From assembly GCA_025210735.1 (NCBI GenBank), contig JAOARD010000002.1, positions 1 to 48,866 on the forward strand: a stretch of DNA of 48,866 nucleotides, read 5' to 3'. The notes beneath the pieces were generated by a model, which worked only from the letters and a program-made list of their open reading frames with translations, was not told where the DNA came from and searched no databases. The translations under genes and the position numbers were made by a program. The DNA comes from Bacteroidales bacterium (GTDB lineage Bacteria; Bacteroidota; Bacteroidia; Bacteroidales; UBA6680). This document shows, one piece after another, positions 18,401 through 25,907 of this stretch (positions are counted from its first letter, which is position 1; the number at the start of each line of letters is the position of its first letter).

Positions 18401-19099
18401 CGTAGCTATATTGTTACTATGACAATATATTTTATCTAAGTTTGCGGTTCCTGTTATGTTAAGTTGAGTCATCTCGTTATCGGTACAAGATAGGTTTGTC
18501 AACTTAGCATTGGTCGACAGATCAAGTGATTTTATTTTATTAAAACTGCACGATAATCTCTCAAGATCTGTGTTATTGGTAAGGTTTAAAGATGATAAAT
18601 TATTATATGAACAATGAATATACTTTAGTTTTGTACAATTAGTGATATTTAGTTCTGACAAATTGTTGTTGTTACACTGCAAGTTACTTAAGAAACGTAG
18701 TTGTGTAAGATCAATTGCAGATATATTGTTATTAGAACATTTTATAGTTTGCAACTGCTCATTTTCTGTTAAACTCAATGTTGTCAGTTTGTTATTATTA
18801 ACATATAATGCTCTAAGAGATGTAAAAACTGTAAGGTCAAGCTTTGATATGTTTTTATCAGTTAATGATAAAACACTTACCCTTTTGGGTGTTGTAAACC
18901 CCCAACTTATATCACTCCAACTTCCATAATCTGTTCCTGTCCATGATAGTGTACAGTCCGGATTATCAGTTAATATCTTCTTTAAAGCGGCAATATCGCC
19001 ATCGTGAAAGCCATCGTTATTAGCGTCCTGAGCCGTGATTTTTGCTGTAAAGCTAAACAGTAATATAGCCATACAGACTAGTTGTAGATTTTTTGTCAT
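15440..19099 (-). CDS. T9SS-secreted LRR/cadherin-repeat surface protein, copy 2
   Basis: This 1219-residue paralogue of the preceding entry has a signal peptide ending KITAQ. About a dozen leucine-rich repeats of 21 residues follow (pattern LxxLxCxxNxLxxLxLxxxTxL, residues about 75-345). An Ig-like stretch (YKWYRDGALLTG to YKCTITNS), seven cadherin-like repeats and a T9SS type A sorting domain ending TKRIIIRH complete it. It has more leucine-rich repeats and fewer, more divergent cadherin repeats than copy 1. The 3' about 230 bp, the start region and the terminator are almost identical between copies. It is probably a surface adhesin or binding protein; no enzyme motif is seen. Confidence 0.88.
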   Translation of the reverse strand: MTKNLQLVCMAILLFSFTAKITAQDANNDGFHDGDIAALKKILTDNPDCTLSWTGTDYGSWSDISWGFTTPKRVSVLSLTDKNISKLDLTVFTSLRALYVNNNKLTTLSLTENEQLQTIKCSNNNISAIDLTQLRFLSNLQCNNNNLSELNITNCTKLKYIHCSYNNLSSLNLTNNTDLERLSCSFNKIKSLDLSTNAKLTNLSCTDNEMTQLNITGTANLDKIYCHSNNIATLDISGSTKLTYLSCADCKIESLNLSSNTLLATLIAINNNISSISLPKGETLNSIFIDNNKISSIDLSETTGIQYVKMNNNNLTSIDISNNTNIRNLEINNNNISSLKVYDSHTIGVVKCKQNRLKFTDIALFGKPYIFEYSDQADITDDHTIYGGTEIDLSYQESIDGVSSVYKWYRDGALLTGITLSKYTPTVAGVYKCTITNSEYPELTLSTGSITVELKNNHAPVITTNSLNIPENSVVNSQVGTVSITDNDPVQNPLTFTLTDNTGTFRIDENTGVIKVKSATLNHETAETIIVNVSVNDGSNTVNKDITINIDNVNEKPEDIQLSSAEIAENMPANTEIATINISDVDKNDVLTATLADALPDNIHFKITDNKLIAKAQFDRETKKTYTIKIKAADKEGLFITKIFTVTITNVNEKPENLQLSAKEIAENEIIGTEIGLLSATDIDENDAVTITLDGDNEDNDQFEVKENKLLSKVLFNKEIKDTYKVKVKATDKGGLSVSETITITVTDVNEKPDNLQLSAKEIAENEAIGTEIGQLSATDVDENDEITISLDGSDNDNAWFDIKENKLISKAKFDKETKDTYVIKVKVSDKEGLFSTEEFTISVTDVNEKPENLQLSASEIAENATEGTEIGALSATDIDVNDVVTITLDGDNKDNDQFEVKDNKLISKASFDFETKKIYTVKIKATDKDGLFITREFTISVTDQNEAPVSIKANKSSIAENSAVGTFVTEIIAIDNDKDDEITLTIADNDNFDLDNNRVITKKVFNYEDANTFTVTITATDKSGLTLERKLDIAVSNVNEAPYNLKISNFMVYTGISIGTEVAKVSADDVDENDDITYTIKDNKYFEIKDNIVRTKADLEPIKLTIFGIQITATDNGGLTVTKEFTFDVKEDRPTNINSEQDIDINIYPNPVSDIVNIKADKVIESIDILTVSGRIVYSKVVNSEQIRVNTNNIQSGVYIIRIRTENSTVTKRIIIRH

Positions 19100-19152
19100 T
19101 ATGTATGATTTTGTTTAAATAATTATGTTCCGGGAAATTATATTTAATTCTG

Positions 19153-19160
19153 CAAATATA
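19153..19160 (-). promoter_or_regulatory. Putative -7 box, cadherin-repeat gene 2
   Basis: TATATTTG on the minus strand lies 54-61 bp upstream of the ATG at 19099. It is conserved in sequence and position with the box at 15307-15314. Confidence 0.5.
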
Positions 19161-19279
19161 ACAATATCTGTTAAACGTAATGCAATTCCTGTAACCTCTT
19201 ATATTCATGTTTTCTGAATTCGTTTGAATACAGACTGTATATAGTAAGCTTACTAATAGTAATTGTATAAATTATTGGC

Positions 19280-19287
19280 TACTTTTG
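19280..19287 (+). promoter_or_regulatory. Putative -7 box of the U32 gene
   Basis: TACTTTTG fits TAnnTTTG and lies 20 bp before the ATG at 19307, implying a leader of about a dozen bases. The -33 region has no good TTTG at the usual spacing. Confidence 0.45.
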
Positions 19288-19306
19288 CGGCTAAATATTT
19301 TAGTGA

Positions 19307-21286
19307 ATGTATAAACCGGAATTATTATTACCGGCAGGAAACAGCGAATCGTTTCATGCTGCAGTTAAGGGTGGTGCAGATGCAATTTTTATGGGCCTAA
19401 AGAGCTTTAATGCAAGAGGTAAAGCCACCAATTTTAGTACAGATAATCTGCTTGCAATGTTAAAGATTGCAAAAGAGAATAATGTTAAAATATACATTAC
19501 TCTTAATACGGTTATAAAAAACAGTGAGTTAAGTAAACTCATAGATGTATTGTATTTGCTGTCGCAAACAGATATATCTGCAATAATAATTCAGGATTGG
19601 GGTGTTTATCTTCTCACAAAACGATATTTCCCTGATCTGGTTGTACATGCCAGTACACAGATGGCTAACCATAACTCTCTTGGAGCAAATTTCTCTAAAC
19701 ACAAAGGTTTTGAGCGTGTTATAATGGCACGTGAACTTACATTTCCGGAGATAAAAGATATATGTAAACGGAGCGATATTGAGATTGAGTTGTTTACTCA
19801 TGGTGCTCTGTGTTACTCCTTCTCGGGTATATGTCTGTTCAGTAGTTATCTTGGAGGTCAGGGAGCAAACAGAGGTTTGTGCACACAGCCTTGCCGAAGA
19901 CGATATAAATCGGCAAATGCATCGGAATATACATTTAGTCTTAAAGACAACCAGCTTATAGATTTTGTTCCTGAATTGGCAAAGTTGAATGTTGCCTCGC
20001 TAAAGATTGAGGGAAGAATGAAATCTGACGAATATGTAAACCGCGTTGCAAAAGCATACAGAATGGTTATTGATGATCATTCGAAAATTGATGATGCAAA
20101 AAAATTGTTGCAGTACGATTTTGGTAGAGAGAAGACAGGATACTTTGTTGGCAACAATGTTTCTGATGCAATTACAGAACATCCTAATACCGGTGTATAT
20201 TTGGGGCTTGTGAATAAAGTGAACGACCAAGGGTTCATGTTTAGCTCTGAATATGATATTCTGAAGGGGTATAGATTACGTCTATATTCGCGCGATGACT
20301 CTGGACAAAAGAGTGTTAAGGTTAAAGATATAGACAAAGTTGATGGTAAGTATCTTGTTAAATCTAACGTTAACGGAGTAAAAAAAGGCGATAAGGTGTT
20401 TCTTGCCGGTATAAAGGAGGAGAATTTCTCTTCTAAACTGCCGGAATCTGGCGAGAGAGTGAATGACAAATTCAGCGGGCGCAAAAAGAAGTTTATTTTT
20501 AACAATCTGTGTAAAGAGACACGAAAAGTTAAGGAACAACTTTTTGTTCGTATTGATAGTGTTAAGTGGTTACGAAAATTACGCCTTGAGGATCTTGATA
20601 CTGTTATACTGAATTTTGCTAAAAGAGAGTGGAGCGAGTTTAGAGGTGATAGTCCGTTTCTGCAGAAGAATCTGAAGAAACTGGTTGTTGAGTTCCCGAA
20701 ATTTATTGCAGAGGGCGAAATTGATTTCTATAAAAAACTGGCAAATAAACTCTTTGATCAGGGATACAGACACTTTATGCTGAGTCATATCTCGCAAAAG
20801 TTATTGTTACCAAAGGGTGCTATTATAAGTACTAATGAGAATGTATATGTTTATAACGATGCTGCCTCTGAGTTTTTACGTAGCGAAGGTTGCCGTAACT
20901 ATACATATCCTTTAGAGAATGAGTTAGAGAATCTTACAGCCGGAAAAGACAGACACGGTATTGTGCCGCTATATTTCTATCCGGAGCTGTTCTATTCACG
21001 AATGCCTGTTAAGGTAAAGGATGAGGAGAATGTATTTGAGGATGATAAAGGGTACAAATTCAGGAAGATAACCAGAAGTGGTATTACAATAGTTATTCCG
21101 TTGCAGCCTGTTGCTCTTTTACAATACAGAGATCAGCTTAAAAAGGCGGGATTCAGTAAGTTTATGATTGATCTTAGCCATGTGGCACCATCACAGAATG
21201 TTATTAAAACTATTACAAAACGTTATAATGCATCGCAGCAGATACAGCCATCTACTACATTTAACTTTAAAAAGGGTATGAAGTAG
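19307..21286 (+). CDS. Peptidase U32 family protein, RlhA/TrhP-like
   Basis: This 659-residue protein carries the U32 domain in its first half (ELLLPAGNSESFHAAVKGGADAI). The family signature is HGALCYSFSGICLFSSYLGG, followed by GLCTQPCRRRY. Four cysteines (169, 176, 192, 196) fit the iron-sulfur ligands of this family. A long C-terminal region corresponds in length to the E. coli 23S rRNA hydroxylation protein RlhA (about 650 residues) rather than to shorter U32 proteins. U32 proteins RlhA and TrhP install 5-hydroxycytidine or 5-hydroxyuridine in rRNA or tRNA from prephenate-derived precursors; the older peptidase label is probably misleading. The gene is transcribed alone and ends at a strong bidirectional hairpin. 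Confidence 0.85.
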   Translation: MYKPELLLPAGNSESFHAAVKGGADAIFMGLKSFNARGKATNFSTDNLLAMLKIAKENNVKIYITLNTVIKNSELSKLIDVLYLLSQTDISAIIIQDWGVYLLTKRYFPDLVVHASTQMANHNSLGANFSKHKGFERVIMARELTFPEIKDICKRSDIEIELFTHGALCYSFSGICLFSSYLGGQGANRGLCTQPCRRRYKSANASEYTFSLKDNQLIDFVPELAKLNVASLKIEGRMKSDEYVNRVAKAYRMVIDDHSKIDDAKKLLQYDFGREKTGYFVGNNVSDAITEHPNTGVYLGLVNKVNDQGFMFSSEYDILKGYRLRLYSRDDSGQKSVKVKDIDKVDGKYLVKSNVNGVKKGDKVFLAGIKEENFSSKLPESGERVNDKFSGRKKKFIFNNLCKETRKVKEQLFVRIDSVKWLRKLRLEDLDTVILNFAKREWSEFRGDSPFLQKNLKKLVVEFPKFIAEGEIDFYKKLANKLFDQGYRHFMLSHISQKLLLPKGAIISTNENVYVYNDAASEFLRSEGCRNYTYPLENELENLTAGKDRHGIVPLYFYPELFYSRMPVKVKDEENVFEDDKGYKFRKITRSGITIVIPLQPVALLQYRDQLKKAGFSKFMIDLSHVAPSQNVIKTITKRYNASQQIQPSTTFNFKKGMK

Positions 21287-21312
21287 ATTATTATACAGAT
21301 AGAGAATTTAAG

Positions 21313-21359
21313 CAAGTATTTAGGAGTTACGAAACAGCAGACTCTTAAATACTTGTTTT
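21313..21359. terminator. Bidirectional terminator between convergent genes
   Basis: CAAGTATTTAGGAGT (21313-21327) pairs with ACTCTTAAATACTTG (21341-21355) except for one G-T position, and is followed by TTTT on the plus strand. It separates the U32 gene (plus) from the dehydratase (minus). Confidence 0.8.
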
Positions 21360-21364
21360 GTCTG

Positions 21365-22300
21365 TCAGAAAGGTAACTTACTAAGATCTACATTACCACC
21401 AGACAGTATTACACCCGTTTTTTTGCCCTTAAACAGATTACCATTCTTAAGTATTGCAGCCATTGCAACAGCACTTGATGACTCTACAACAATCTTCATA
21501 CGTTCCCATATAAGATGCATTGCCGATACTATCTCCGGTTCTGTTACACGTATTATGGTACTTACATACCGTTTTATTATCGGAAAGTTAATATCGCCAA
21601 GCTCTGTTTTAAGACCATCTGCAATGGTATTTGTTGTTCTGTTAGTCTCAATCTTGCCACTTATAAGCGATCTGTAAGCATCATCAACCTCAAACGGCTC
21701 TGCCCCTACAATTGTAATATCTCTACCTGAATTAGCCGCAGCCAGTGCTGTTCCGGCAATCAGTCCACCACCACCAACAGGGGTAATAACTATATCCAGA
21801 TCGGTGTGCAGATCAATAAGCTCTTTGCAGGCTGTTCCCTGACCAAGTATAACATCAATATTGTTTGACGGATGTATAAAGGTGGCGCCTCTCTCCTGCT
21901 CTATTTTTGCGGCACTATCCATACGTGCTTTCAGGGTAGGTTCGCACTCAACTATTATACCTTCGTATCCTTTTACAGCATCTTTTTTAACCTTCGGAGC
22001 ATTCGCAGGCATTACAATGTAAGCTTTAACACCAACACTTTTTGCTGCCAAAGCCAGAGCCTGAGCAAAGTTTCCGGACGAATGCGTAACCACACCTCTG
22101 CTCTTCTGCTCATCGGTTAACTGAAGAATTGCATTGGTTGCTCCGCGCATTTTAAAGGCTCCCATCCTCTGGAAATTCTCGCATTTAAAGAGCAATTCTG
22201 TACCGCTAATACTGTTCAGTTGCTGCGATGACAGAACAGGTGTATTGTGTATATAGGGCTTTATTCTGTTATGACACTCTATAAGTTCATCTTTTAGCAT
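21365..22300 (-). CDS. PLP-dependent serine racemase/threonine dehydratase family enzyme
   Basis: This 311-residue fold-type-II PLP enzyme has Lys 50 in GAFKMRGA as the Schiff-base lysine. SSGN at 74-77 matches the serine racemase motif, with Ser 75 in the place of its catalytic serine. The phosphate-binding loop is GGGGL at about 176, and GAEPFEVDDA resembles the divalent-metal site of serine racemase and threo-hydroxyaspartate dehydratases. Likely reactions are deamination or racemisation of Ser, Thr or 3-hydroxyaspartate; the substrate cannot be fixed by eye. There is no regulatory ACT domain, so it is not the biosynthetic IlvA. It is the last gene of the amino-acid cluster, 116 bp after the asparaginase gene. 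Confidence 0.82.
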   Translation of the reverse strand: MLKDELIECHNRIKPYIHNTPVLSSQQLNSISGTELLFKCENFQRMGAFKMRGATNAILQLTDEQKSRGVVTHSSGNFAQALALAAKSVGVKAYIVMPANAPKVKKDAVKGYEGIIVECEPTLKARMDSAAKIEQERGATFIHPSNNIDVILGQGTACKELIDLHTDLDIVITPVGGGGLIAGTALAAANSGRDITIVGAEPFEVDDAYRSLISGKIETNRTTNTIADGLKTELGDINFPIIKRYVSTIIRVTEPEIVSAMHLIWERMKIVVESSSAVAMAAILKNGNLFKGKKTGVILSGGNVDLSKLPF

Positions 22301-22416
22301 TGTACGTTGGTTTTATTAATTTTCAGACACCTAACCGTTGCGAATAGACATAGTTTTAATTTAAAACAGCACTATTCTGACTGTTAAGAATCAATGTAAA
22401 CAGCTATTATTCACCG

Positions 22417-22902
22417 TTAAAAGTATTTACCTGTATCCATGTCCCTTTTTATCTTATCAAAAGGCTTTACAATGCCATGCATAGCAATAAAAATTCCTTT
22501 ATCCATAAGATTTGCTGTAGCAATTGCGCATCCAACATTTACGGGAGCCTCTGAATTGCTAAAGCGTTCAGGGCGCATTGCACCTGTAATAACAATAAGT
22601 TTATCCTTTATATGTTTGCTAAGAAACAACGCCGTTTCGTACATTGTATCGGTACCGTGGGTTACTATTATCTTGTCACAATCCAGATCATTTATCATGT
22701 TGGCAAGCTCTGCTCTGTCCTCGTCTGTTATCTCAAGACTATCTTTCTGAAATGCTGTAAGAATATTGTAGCTGAATGAAGGATTAAGTTTTTCAAGAAT
22801 ACGATTTGTAGCTGGTTCGCCAAACTCAAATGCCCATCCCTTTGTTGTGTGTGGGTAATCCTTGTCTATAGTTCCTCCTGTTTGTATAAATGTAATGTCC
22901 AT
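22417..22902 (-). CDS. Single-domain asparaginase family protein
   Basis: This 161-residue protein matches only the N-terminal domain of classical asparaginases (about 330 residues). It has TGGTID at 8-13 with the nucleophile-type Thr, THGTDTM at 81-87 with the second catalytic Thr-Asp pair, and the lysine before VITGAMRP. Short asparaginase-domain proteins of this size occur naturally in several phyla, so it is probably complete rather than truncated. It has no signal peptide and is predicted cytoplasmic. Loss of the C-terminal domain may mean different oligomerisation or substrate. It lies between exported ClpP-like protein genes and a PLP dehydratase. Confidence 0.8.
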   Translation of the reverse strand: MDITFIQTGGTIDKDYPHTTKGWAFEFGEPATNRILEKLNPSFSYNILTAFQKDSLEITDEDRAELANMINDLDCDKIIVTHGTDTMYETALFLSKHIKDKLIVITGAMRPERFSNSEAPVNVGCAIATANLMDKGIFIAMHGIVKPFDKIKRDMDTGKYF

Positions 22903-23018
22903 AATTTGTTGGTATATTTTTCAGATTTTGTTCACCTAAATTTACAATATTTATATCATAGTTGGAGGTATACACATTAACAAACTACAGAAATGGCATA
23001 CCTCCATACAACAACACA

Positions 23019-23642
23019 TTATCTCACTAATTTATATTTTGTAATCTCTGCTTCTGTCATCCAGTGTATAGAGTTAAACGGTGCTGCATTTATGGTAAAG
23101 TAATAGAAATCTTCTGCCTCTTTCTGTGTAAAACCAACCGATTTGTAATAACTTATATACGGAAGATGGTGTTTGTGGCCAACAGGAAAATCTGTTGCCG
23201 TTACCGTTTTACCGCTATCATCTTCTCCTCCCCATGAGTGCACTCCTATGCGTGTATTCTTACCTTTTGTACGTTTAACTCCGGCAATAAAAAAATCTAC
23301 ACCACCCGATGCAATCATTCCATTATCCATAAGATGAATATTTATACCTCTGCCATACACATAGTGAGATAGCTTTAGGTTTGTATTATCATCATTTGAT
23401 CCGCCACACTCCTTAATGTTTATTTGTGTTATATCCGGATATTGGGCTATAAGTTTTTTAAAGTTGTCAAAAGAGCTGCTTGTTATCTCACCATTCATTA
23501 CAACTGTCTTTTTATCATCCTGAACCTTAAATACTCCAAAGGTTGTTGTTGTATTGGTAGTTTTTTTATCGTCATCTTTTTTACATGCGGCAAACAGTGT
23601 AAAAATTATTAATCCTGCTATATATAATCTGTATCTGTGCAT
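23019..23642 (-). CDS. ClpP-like exported lipoprotein
   Basis: This 207-residue protein has a lipoprotein signal ending LFAAC (Cys 20) and a Lys/Asp/Thr-rich linker. The remainder has a ClpP/crotonase-like fold pattern similar to COG3904 periplasmic proteins: strand VVMNGEI, helix FDNFKKLIAQYP, strand TQINIKECGGS, then MIASGGVDFFIAG and RIGVHSWGG. Ser 112 and His 135 occupy the positions of the catalytic Ser and His in that family. Proteolytic activity is not proven. It is closely similar to the C-terminal domain of the next gene upstream, so the two arose by duplication. It may process or chaperone surface proteins. Confidence 0.7.
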   Translation of the reverse strand: MHRYRLYIAGLIIFTLFAACKKDDDKKTTNTTTTFGVFKVQDDKKTVVMNGEITSSSFDNFKKLIAQYPDITQINIKECGGSNDDNTNLKLSHYVYGRGINIHLMDNGMIASGGVDFFIAGVKRTKGKNTRIGVHSWGGEDDSGKTVTATDFPVGHKHHLPYISYYKSVGFTQKEAEDFYYFTINAAPFNSIHWMTEAEITKYKLVR

Positions 23643-23838
23643 ATCTATCTTTTTTGTTAAATGTAGTGTATGTAATCTCTCTATCTTATTACACTATGTA
23701 TATATTATGTGTTCTGTCTCTGTTAAAAAAAGAACAGAGGTGCCTGGTGGTTGTAATGGAATTGTAGCACCCCCGTCCTGTACAACAAACCGACTATTAA
23801 GAAGCTGTTTAAACAACTTCTAAGTCATCAACTCTATC

Positions 23839-24918
23839 TTATTTTGTCTCTATCTTATACTTAACTATCTCGCTATCGGTCATCCAGTGCATTCCGTCTG
23901 CCGGAGCCATCTCTAATGTATACCAGTAGAATGCAGATGGAATACCAACCTTGCTGTAGAAGTCAAGGTACTTCTGGTGCTCAGGATCATCCTTAGGAAA
24001 ATCTTTACCTTGCTCACCCGGACCTGCACCCCATGAATGTACACCAATCTTAGCACCCTTCTCAACCTCGCGGTTTACTCCTGCAAGAAAAAAGTCGGTA
24101 CCGCCCGATGATACCATGCTTGTTGATGTAAGGCGTGTTGACAGTCCGAATTTTCTGATATAGAGTGCTGCACGAAGATTTGCTACATCGTTAATTGATC
24201 CCGGAACCGATACCATCTCAATAACCTTTACCTCAGGGTGTTCAAATATTAGCTGAAGTACCTTAGCAGGAGTATCAGAGCTTATTACCCCGTACATATA
24301 TGCTACCCCACTCTTTACTTTAAACGATACCGGAGTATTGTTGTATGTCATAAACTGTATAAACTCTCTCTTCTCAGCCTTGCCATCGTTATTCACATCT
24401 ACCTCTTCAATAAAATCTCTCTCCTCTTCAGGTAATTCCGATAACTCAAGCGCACCATTTTTATTCTTATCCAGCTCCTTATAAATCGCATCTGCCTGCT
24501 CTTTAATCTGCTCTGCCGACATCAGCATAGCTTTCTCCATATTAAAGTTAAGAGCCTCTTTCTTTGTAAGTTTACCATTCTCGTCAGAGTCCATCATCAT
24601 CATAAAGCCTCTTGTCTCTTCATCTTTAACATCCTTAATGATAACCTTACCATCTTTGTCTTTATCGTACTTTTTGAATATTCTCTCTAACTCCTTTCTA
24701 TCCTCCTTCTGGCTCTTTGTTGCAATCTTATTAAACTCAGATACCGACAGTGGTTTCTCATTTTCCTGTTGTAACATAAACAGAATATCCATTGCCTCGT
24801 ACGGATTCAGCACTCCGTCGCTATTACCATCAAGTATATTAATTGCGTTATTCTCTTGTCCGTAGGTTACTGACGATATAAATATTATACCTATCAGTAT
24901 AGCTTTCAAATTCTTCAT
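23839..24918 (-). CDS. Exported EF-hand protein with ClpP-like domain
   Basis: The ATG at 24918 gives 359 residues with a signal peptide ending SSVTYG. An upstream ATG at 24978 would overlap the preceding gene by 50 bp and displace the signal. Five EF-hand loops follow at about 30-41, 85-96, 110-121, 150-161 and 174-185, most with the full D-x-D/N-x-D/N-G...E pattern. A ClpP-like domain (about 195-359) contains MVSSGGTDFFLAG with Ser 271 and IGVHSWG with His 294, as in the downstream lipoprotein. Calcium could control the catalytic-like domain. It starts 10 bp after the stop of the EutB-like dehydratase gene, so it belongs to that operon. Confidence 0.75.
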   Translation of the reverse strand: MKNLKAILIGIIFISSVTYGQENNAINILDGNSDGVLNPYEAMDILFMLQQENEKPLSVSEFNKIATKSQKEDRKELERIFKKYDKDKDGKVIIKDVKDEETRGFMMMMDSDENGKLTKKEALNFNMEKAMLMSAEQIKEQADAIYKELDKNKNGALELSELPEEERDFIEEVDVNNDGKAEKREFIQFMTYNNTPVSFKVKSGVAYMYGVISSDTPAKVLQLIFEHPEVKVIEMVSVPGSINDVANLRAALYIRKFGLSTRLTSTSMVSSGGTDFFLAGVNREVEKGAKIGVHSWGAGPGEQGKDFPKDDPEHQKYLDFYSKVGIPSAFYWYTLEMAPADGMHWMTDSEIVKYKIETK

Positions 24919-24928
24919 AATTAAAGTT

Positions 24929-25903
24929 TTAGTTGTTATAATATTTGTTATAAAGGTTAATTGTTTTGTTGATATCAATATTATCGCCAGAGCAGATTAT
25001 GGCAATGTTACTGCCTTTAATATTGGCATAGCTGTTCTGTACATATGCAATTGGTGCACATGCGCCACCCTCCAGTACTAATCGCTCTTTGCAGAATGCA
25101 TGTGCAACTGCTCTCCCAATCTGATCTTCAGATACAAGATGTGTTGAGTCTACATATTTGCTACACATATTAAATGTATACCTGTTGTTTGTTGGAATAC
25201 ACCCTGTAAGTGCATCGGCAAGGCTATAGCTCTCATCAACAGGAACAATCTCTCCGGCTTTTATACTCAGATGCATTGCAGCTCCGTGCTCCATACTAAC
25301 ACCAATAATATTTATATCTGGTTTTATACTCTTTGCAGCCATAGCAACACCACTCATTAATCCGCCACCGCTTAACGGAACAACAATAGTATCGGTATCC
25401 GGTCTCTCTTTTAATATCTCAAGTGCTATTGTTCCTTGTCCGGCAATAACCATAGGGTCGTCAAATGCTGAGATATAGGTAAGCCCTCTCTCTGATGCCA
25501 GCCTTAAAGAACCCTCATCGGCCTGCTCCTGATCTTTTCCGGTAACAACAACCTCTACTCCAAGATCGCGCATACCTTTAAGTTTTACCTCCGGAACAAG
25601 CTCCGATACACATATTACAGCGGGTATATTCAGTAGTTTTGCCATATATGCCACAGCCTTACCATGGTTACCCGTAGACATTGTTATAATCCCCTTTCTT
25701 CTGTCGGCATCAGACAGATTGAGTATTGCATTTGCTGCACCTCTGAGTTTAAAGGCTCCTGTTGGCTGCATATTCTCTAACTTTAGCCATACATTTTTTG
25801 ATGTGGCCTCTGTAAGCGTTTGCGACAGCTTAAGCGGGGTATGGTTTACTATACCCTCTATTGTATTGGATGCTTTAATTACATCGTTAAGTGTTATCTC
25901 CAT
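24929..25903 (-). CDS. EutB/BhcB-like PLP dehydratase
   Basis: This 324-residue fold-type-II PLP enzyme has Lys 52 in GAFKLRGA. STGNHG at 76-81 has Thr where serine racemases have their second Ser, a form seen in hydroxyectoine-utilisation EutB and beta-hydroxyaspartate dehydratase BhcB. The phosphate loop is SGGGL at about 182. It has no ACT domain. It lies 4 bp from the aminotransferase gene in an operon headed by an ornithine-cyclodeaminase-family reductase. That pairing also occurs in eutBC and in the bhc cluster, so a beta-hydroxy-amino-acid such as 3-hydroxyaspartate is a reasonable substrate guess. Serine or threonine dehydration remains possible. Confidence 0.82.
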   Translation of the reverse strand: MEITLNDVIKASNTIEGIVNHTPLKLSQTLTEATSKNVWLKLENMQPTGAFKLRGAANAILNLSDADRRKGIITMSTGNHGKAVAYMAKLLNIPAVICVSELVPEVKLKGMRDLGVEVVVTGKDQEQADEGSLRLASERGLTYISAFDDPMVIAGQGTIALEILKERPDTDTIVVPLSGGGLMSGVAMAAKSIKPDINIIGVSMEHGAAMHLSIKAGEIVPVDESYSLADALTGCIPTNNRYTFNMCSKYVDSTHLVSEDQIGRAVAHAFCKERLVLEGGACAPIAYVQNSYANIKGSNIAIICSGDNIDINKTINLYNKYYNN

Positions 25904-25907
25904 AACC

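Noticed and set aside
12180..18929. Many plus-strand reading frames inside the cadherin and LRR genes
   Set aside because: They are antisense shadows of highly repetitive minus-strand coding sequence, with Ser/Leu-rich, low-complexity translations and no start-site support.
23800..23821. Hairpin AGAAGCTGTTT / AAACAACTTCT between two minus-strand genes as a terminator
   Set aside because: It is an imperfect palindrome without a T-run and sits 18 bp past the EF-hand gene stop; evidence is too weak to call.
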